Source of the DNA: Sporisorium sorghi
Taxonomy: Eukaryota; Basidiomycota; Ustilaginomycetes; Ustilaginales; Ustilaginaceae
Reading direction: 5' to 3'
Assembly (NCBI GenBank): GCA_023212695.1
Contig: JALCCG010000332.1
Coordinates: 1-22,084, forward strand
Length of the DNA stretch: 22,084 bases
Both the position numbers and the translations under genes were made by a program. Below the pieces are notes generated by a model. That model did not search any database. It was not told the DNA's origin and worked only from the letters and a program-made list of their open reading frames with translations. Below, piece by piece: positions 17,676 through 22,084 of this stretch (positions within the stretch are counted from its first letter, which is position 1; the number at the start of each line of letters is the position of its first letter).

Positions 17676-17769
17676 CACCGCTGCTCTTTGTTTCTTTTCC
17701 CCTCCATCCCAATGCAATCTCGTTCTGCTCTCTTCTTGACACTTCTGTGGTACACTTGCACCGGTACAG
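17467..17769 (+). other. Alternative GC-AG intron joining LTA4H to the tRNA dimethylallyltransferase
   Basis: From the same donor, a second acceptor at 17769 (GGTACAG) gives a 303-base phase-0 intron. It follows a pyrimidine-rich stretch and a possible branch site, CTTGAC, at about 17735-17740. Use of it would remove both the 15-base LTA4H last exon and the in-frame TGA at 17737, and read K-DLALVGSPPSTGPG directly into the P-loop of the next enzyme. Confidence 0.5.
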
Positions 17770-19446
17770 GACTTGGCCCTCGTCGGCAGCCCACCGTCGA
17801 CCGGCCCCGGCGTGATCGCCATCTTCGGCAGCACCGGCACGGGCAAGACAAAACTATCGGTCGAGCTCGCCCGTGCCATCTCTGCCGACCCTGCGCGCTT
17901 CGGCGGCTTCGCCGGTGCCGACATCATCTCCTGTGACAGCATGCAGATCTACAAGGGTCTGGATATCATCACGAACAAAGCGACGCCTGAGGAGATGCAG
18001 GGAGTGGCGCACCACTTGCTCGGGTTTGTGGATCCGGAGGTCGAGCCTGAGGGCGGGAGTTATGACGTTACGCGGTTTGTGGCGGATACTGATCGGATTG
18101 CGCGCGGGCTGGAGGAGGGGGGGAAGGTGCCGGTGGTGTGTGGCGGGACGACGTACTACTTGCAGCACTTGCTGTTTCCTGGCCGGCTGGTGAGTTCTGC
18201 AGCTTCAGGAGAGGCGGATCAAGGGGTGGATCTGAGCGGGGATCCGGTGTATGCGCGGTTGACGGCGGCGCAGCGCGCGCTGCTGGCGCAAGTGTCGGTG
18301 GGCAACAGCGCGAAGCTCGACCTGGCTGCGCGCGCCACTGCGGATCCGACGCTCGCGATGCAGCTCTGGCAGCTGCTCGACGCAATCGACCCGGCAATGG
18401 CGGCGCGGTGGCACTACCGCGACGCGCGCAAGGTGGCGAACTCGCTGCGGGTGTACAGGGAGACCGGCCGCGCGCACTCCGCCTGGATCGCCGACCAGGA
18501 CGCCCGCGCCCTGCGCGACACCGCTCCCAGTCCAAAAGGCGGAGTGAGCGCGGGCCGCAAGCTGCTGCTCTGGCTGTGGTGCGACCCACCCGTACTGCGC
18601 GAGAGGCTGGACGCGCGTGTAGATGAAATGGTACGGCGCGGGCTCGAGGCTGAGGTACGTGCGATGCGCGAGATCGCTAAGCGCATGCTCGCCGAAGTCA
18701 TCGGTGATGCGGAGACGCGCTACCAGACGGGCATTTTCCAGACGATCGGCTACAGGCAGTTCGCAGAGTACCTCGACCGTCTCGACGCCCCCACATCCTC
18801 CGACACGGATCAGCGGGAGCAGGGGGAGTGGTTCGACAAAGCCGTCGCGGACACGAAAACAGCCACCCGGCAGTACGCCAAATCGCAGCTCAAGTGGGTG
18901 CAGAACAAGCTGGTTCCGGAAGTACGCCGTGCACAGGCCGCAGCGGGTCAAGAGGGGCAGGTCGAGCTGTACCTGCTCGACGCAACCGACGTTTCGTGCT
19001 GGGACGACAAGGTGCTGACGCCCGCACTCGACGTCGTGGCGCGCTTCCTGCAGGGGGAGACGCTGCCGCCTCCGGAGGGGGTTTCTAATCCCACCGCCGC
19101 GCAGCAGTACCTGTATAGCGGCAGGTCGGCCAACCAGGCCCTCTCGAAACTGTCTACCAACAGCGAGGAGGGCGAGGGCACGCGTACTATCACCGCGAAC
19201 CAGCTGTACACGTGTGATGTCTGCACCGTGGACGCACAGCATCCCGTGCGCATCCGCTGCGTTGACAGAGCGGCACATGAGAGGGGTAGGCACCATCGCA
19301 ATAGTGTCAAGCGCGGCATGTCGCAGGAGCAGAGGGAGAGCAGGATCAGGGAGAGGATTGAAAGGGGACGCGCGGTCACGGTGCAGCGAGAGCGGGTGAG
19401 GCGAGGTAGTGGGCAGGAAGGGGAGGGTGAGAAGCAGGATGTGTGA
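17770..19446 (+). CDS. tRNA dimethylallyltransferase (Mod5/TRIT1 family), 5' end unresolved
   Basis: This enzyme transfers dimethylallyl from DMAPP to A37 of tRNAs reading UNN codons. From the acceptor-proximal codon 17770, 558 residues are open. They hold the P-loop GSTGTGKT (20-27), the family motif CDSMQIYKGLDIITNKAT (about 55-72), GGTTYYLQHLLF (125-136), the tRNA-binding TRQYAKSQLKWVQ, LLDATD, and a Mod5-type zinc finger (C482, C485, H503, H508/H509). The C-terminal tail is basic. The frame has no ATG before the P-loop: the first is M58, inside a conserved motif, and TGA at 17737 closes the frame upstream. The coding sequence must therefore start on another exon: either as a fusion to LTA4H (1261 aa) or from a tiny exon such as 17579-17593 (MVART) with a weak GTGATG donor. 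Coordinates cover only the certain exon. Confidence 0.88.
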   Translation, partial: DLALVGSPPSTGPGVIAIFGSTGTGKTKLSVELARAISADPARFGGFAGADIISCDSMQIYKGLDIITNKATPEEMQGVAHHLLGFVDPEVEPEGGSYDVTRFVADTDRIARGLEEGGKVPVVCGGTTYYLQHLLFPGRLVSSAASGEADQGVDLSGDPVYARLTAAQRALLAQVSVGNSAKLDLAARATADPTLAMQLWQLLDAIDPAMAARWHYRDARKVANSLRVYRETGRAHSAWIADQDARALRDTAPSPKGGVSAGRKLLLWLWCDPPVLRERLDARVDEMVRRGLEAEVRAMREIAKRMLAEVIGDAETRYQTGIFQTIGYRQFAEYLDRLDAPTSSDTDQREQGEWFDKAVADTKTATRQYAKSQLKWVQNKLVPEVRRAQAAAGQEGQVELYLLDATDVSCWDDKVLTPALDVVARFLQGETLPPPEGVSNPTAAQQYLYSGRSANQALSKLSTNSEEGEGTRTITANQLYTCDVCTVDAQHPVRIRCVDRAAHERGRHHRNSVKRGMSQEQRESRIRERIERGRAVTVQRERVRRGSGQEGEGEKQDV

Positions 19447-19616
19447 GCAATGATATACCCCGAGCGAGCGATTCAACAAGGTTGCCCTGTGTGACACCTC
19501 TGCGTCGTCTGCACAGACCAAGTGAGCGAAAGAGCGACGATGACAAGCGGTCTTCGAACATTGCAACCAGAGCGAGCTTTCTATGGACACAAACAAAGCC
19601 GTGATGAGGCTCTTCT

Positions 19617-19734
19617 CTACAACGCCTGCGTGGCGTCGATCTCGATCGCCGGTACGATGGACGCCATGAACTTGAGGAAGATGATCATGTACTGGTCGAC
19701 TCTCAACCCCTCGACCTCGTCGTCCTGCTCGCCA

Positions 19735-19778
<44 letters not shown>

Positions 19779-21093
19779 GTCGCCCGCTGTCGTCGCATCC
19801 TTGCTCTCTCCTCCTGCTGCTGCGCTCGACTCCGCCGCAGCTCCACCCGTGACCCTCTTAACAGCGCTGGACACGCTCCAGCCCTTCTTCTTCTTCTTCT
19901 CCCCGCCTCCCGCCACAGCTACACCCGACGCAGCCGCCGCCTTGCGCTGCTCCTCGATCACCGACGCATTCATGCGCTCGATCACCTTCTTCATCACACT
20001 GGCGTGCTTGCACGGGTGGATGCTCGCCGTCGCCACGCCCACGGCAGCAGCAGCAGCAGCAGCAGAGGCCGAAGTGGCGGCGGAGCTGTCCGGCCCCGCG
20101 TGGCCGTGTGGGAACGGCTCGATGGTGACCGTCTTTTGCGCGTAGTCGGACGAGACGTCCTCGAAAATCTGAGCGGGTTTGAGGGGGACGCCGTGCTCGT
20201 CGTAGCCCACGAGCCACATGCGTGGGGTTTGGTAGTATTTGTCGTACGTGATGATGCAGTCGTATTTGCGGACGGAGAGCAGTTTGCCGTTATCGCCTGC
20301 TGCTCCTGCTGTTGGTGAGCTCGTGGCGTGAGGGAGTGTGGGTGGCGCGGCGGTGGCTGGATCGTCCTCCTCTTCGACGCCGCCTGCGAGGTCGTTGGTC
20401 TCGTCGTCCATGTCTGGGATGTCGGGCATGTCGGGTATATCGCCAATGTCGTCGGCAAAGGTGGACGGCTCGATCGACACGGCGGCACCGCCCTGGGGAG
20501 CTATGCTAACACCAGCGACGCGCGCAGCCAAGTCGTCCTCTTGCCCTTCTGTAAGCTGATGCTCGGGCGCAGATGCATCTTCGCCAATATCAGGGATATC
20601 GAGCATGTCGGCTGCACGGCTGGCGGATCCGGTCTGCTGGTTGTCAAAGTGCGTGGCGACCCACTGGTCGTCCTCGGCTGCGTCTGCGCCGGCCTCGTCG
20701 AAGCTCATGAGCTTTTCGTCGTCGTCCTTGACGCCTACGCCGACACCCTTTTCGATTTGACTGACACGACGCAGCGAGGGCACTCCGCATGAAATGAGAA
20801 ACTGCTTGTCCTTGGGCAGATAGTCGCGCGCCTTGGATGAACTGCCGGCGCACCATTGCCAGGTGGGGAACTTGTAGGATAGGAAGTCGCCGGCAGCCAC
20901 GAACTCGTCTGTGTGGTAGAACGGCAGGTGTTGCGTCAGAGTGATGGACGAGGCGATAGTGCAGAGTGTAGCAGAGTGATAGAAAGGGCAACGTACCTGG
21001 TGTGATGCGGCCATGTTCCTTGAACTTGGACTCTCTCAGAACGGGTGAGAGGTACTCTCTGACTGCCCAGAAATGGGTCTGTAGCGCGTTCAT
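19617..21093 (-). CDS. ATG3: Autophagy E2-like enzyme ATG3 (two exons)
   Basis: Exons 20997-21093 and 19617-20908 join to 462 residues. Atg3 is the cytosolic E2-like enzyme that transfers Atg8 to phosphatidylethanolamine during autophagosome formation. Exon 1 encodes the membrane-curvature-sensing N-terminal helix [19 protein letters not shown]. The junction restores [16 protein letters not shown]. Further landmarks are [26 protein letters not shown], an acidic flexible region, [13 protein letters not shown] (about 263-275), the catalytic HPCKH with Cys332, and the C-terminal [20 protein letters not shown]. Between [19 protein letters not shown] and VDQYM lies a low-complexity insert of about 75 residues with an Ala tract. 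Starting inside the intron (MAASHQV at 21014) would lose the essential N-terminal helix. The gene is convergent with the dimethylallyltransferase, 170 bases apart. Confidence 0.95.
19735..19776 (+). repeat. (GCT)14 repeat encoding polyalanine in ATG3
   Basis: Fourteen uninterrupted GCT units on the plus strand are read on the minus strand as AGC in one register, and as GCA in the ATG3 frame, giving about 15 alanines before [17 protein letters not shown] shorter GCA/GCT run near 20044-20064 encodes a second alanine stretch just before the catalytic HPCKH. Confidence 0.85.
20909..20996 (-). other. Intron of ATG3
   Basis: The 88-base intron reads GTACGT at its start (20996) and CACACAG at its end (20909). 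It splits the Asp codon of RITP-DEFV (G|AC). It is open in the second exon's frame, so an unspliced reading looks like an alternative N-terminus. Confidence 0.9.
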
Positions 21094-22007
21094 GTTTGCT
21101 ACTGTCCAGCTGACGAGCTAGCTTGTTTCTGATCTGTCGCGATCGAAGTAGGGAAGGTTGAGGATGAGGAACGACTTGGTGTGGGGTGAGGAGGAGAGTG
21201 AGCGAGAGAGCAAGTGCGTGTGTGTGCGTGAGCTGCGTGCTCACATTTGTGATTGCGCTGAGTCTCCTGGGATGGCCCGTGTTCTGCTCAGCCAAAAAAA
21301 TGAAAAGACCCTTGAAAATCGAAGCAATTGCTTGCTTTCTCAATCTCGATTTCACCCGATCCACTTGCTGAACAAATTTTGGAGAGGAAAGAATTCTGCC
21401 CCGAAAAATGGCCCAAGAAATTGGGGTCACAAAAAAGCGGCCAAAGCAGCAGCAACAGCAGCAGCACAGCTTGACCGGTCTGACTCGGCCGACGAAAAAA
21501 AAAAGGTCTGGACGCTCTCTCTACAAATGCTGTGCTTTTTTCATGGGAAAAAGGTCGAGACCGCCGTCACATGTCGATGCAACCCAGCTTCAGACCGGCC
21601 AACCCTCTCGAGTGTATGTGGCCGACAAGCGCCGACCCACGATACCAAGGTTGACCGTTGGCCGCTGTGCAGAGTCTGTGTTGCTGTGATTGCTGTATCC
21701 ATCGGCGGATTGATAAGGCAAGACTCTGAGGGAGCAAGCTTCAAGCTGTCCAGAGGCGAGTGGTTGTGGCCGCCCTGTTTTGATTGTTAGAGCTTGAAGC
21801 TGCGTCGACCTTGCGAAAAAGACGGGCTGGCGGAAATTCGAAGTGCGTCGCTCCATCAGCCCTTTTCGCAAAACACGAAGCCAAAATTAGTCTCAAATTG
21901 ACGCACCGATCTCCGCGTCCCAGACTTTCCTCGACGCATGCGGTCACGACCATCGAAGAGTGCACGCTTAAGTGCGCGCATCTCCGTCCCTCAGTGCCTT
22001 TGAGTGT

Positions 22008-22009
<2 letters not shown>
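21094..22009. promoter_or_regulatory. ATG3 promoter region and non-coding right flank
   Basis: These 916 bases upstream of ATG3 show no supportable gene. There is a CAG/CAA-rich patch at about 21446-21468, several A runs (about 21294-21301 and 21496-21505), and a GA/GT-rich stretch at about 21186-21230 that reads pyrimidine-rich on the ATG3 strand and probably lies in its core promoter or leader. Open frames of 60-210 codons here are low-complexity and match nothing I know. Confidence 0.5.

Positions 22010-22084
<75 letters not shown>
22010..22084 (+). repeat. Run of 75 T at the contig end
   Basis: The window ends in an uninterrupted T run with no other base. It is far longer than any other homopolymer here. 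It may be an assembly or sequencing artefact at a contig break, or the edge of a true poly(T)/poly(A) tract such as a retroposon tail. It is not a telomeric repeat. Confidence 0.9.

Noticed and set aside
17676..17739. LTA4H ending at 17739 by reading through the intron
   Set aside because: The extra 91 residues are low-complexity and unlike the family. The GC-AG splice to 17661 restores the expected IEKDLGL ending.
17773..17775. TTG at 17773 as the start of the dimethylallyltransferase
   Set aside because: Nuclear genes rarely start at TTG, and the codon lies directly behind a good splice acceptor, so it is more simply an internal codon.
20909..21014. ATG3 starting at 21014 (MAASHQV)
   Set aside because: That start reads through a canonical GT-AG intron and loses the conserved amphipathic N-terminal helix encoded by 20997-21093.
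21158..21790. 210-codon plus-strand frame upstream of ATG3
   Set aside because: It begins at a non-ATG-supported position in promoter DNA, is compositionally biased and contains nothing recognisable.
1..22084. CRISPR array, bacterial operon, tRNA or rRNA genes
   Set aside because: No regularly spaced repeats with unique spacers beyond the 18-base phased motif, no recognisable rRNA, and no tRNA-like cloverleaf noticed; the genes are clearly eukaryotic. No tRNA search program could be run.

Overview
The window looks like a gene-dense stretch of a basidiomycete nuclear genome, most likely a smut fungus (Ustilaginales). Its protein set is typically fungal, intergenic gaps are short, introns are few, C-ending codons predominate, and promoters and leaders are pyrimidine-rich. 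The species assignment is inference from remembered protein similarity; no search was run. It appears to be a whole contig: the left edge is a repeat-rich stretch and the right edge is a run of 75 T.

Layout, left to right: a repeat-bearing non-coding edge (1-461); eIF3f (minus); a divergent promoter; the histone chaperone and elongation factor SPT6 (plus, 1739 aa); a MIM2-like mitochondrial outer-membrane import protein with one intron (plus); an MCH1-type MFS transporter (minus); the meiotic cohesin kleisin REC8 (minus); an unrecognised single-pass membrane or secreted protein (minus); a leukotriene A4 hydrolase/aminopeptidase (plus); a tRNA dimethylallyltransferase of the Mod5 family (plus), directly downstream; and ATG3, the E2-like enzyme of Atg8 lipidation, with one intron (minus). 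The right flank is non-coding.

Most genes are unrelated housekeeping genes. The exception is the LTA4H-tRNA dimethylallyltransferase pair. The LTA4H gene has a GC-AG terminal intron. With the acceptor at 17660 the protein ends in K-DLGL-stop, as expected for the family. A second acceptor at 17769, from the same donor, would join LTA4H in frame to the complete dimethylallyltransferase, again reading K-DLAL. The dimethylallyltransferase frame has no ATG before its P-loop and only 94 bases separate it from the LTA4H stop, so a spliced fusion or a hidden tiny first exon is required. LTA4H also shows a weak-context first AUG encoding an acid-free, arginine-rich presequence, followed 76 codons later by a strong-context AUG with no AUG in any frame between. 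That is the layout expected for dual mitochondrial/cytosolic targeting by leaky scanning. If the fusion exists, the same device would distribute the tRNA-modifying enzyme between the two compartments. These three points are the main candidates for something undescribed here.
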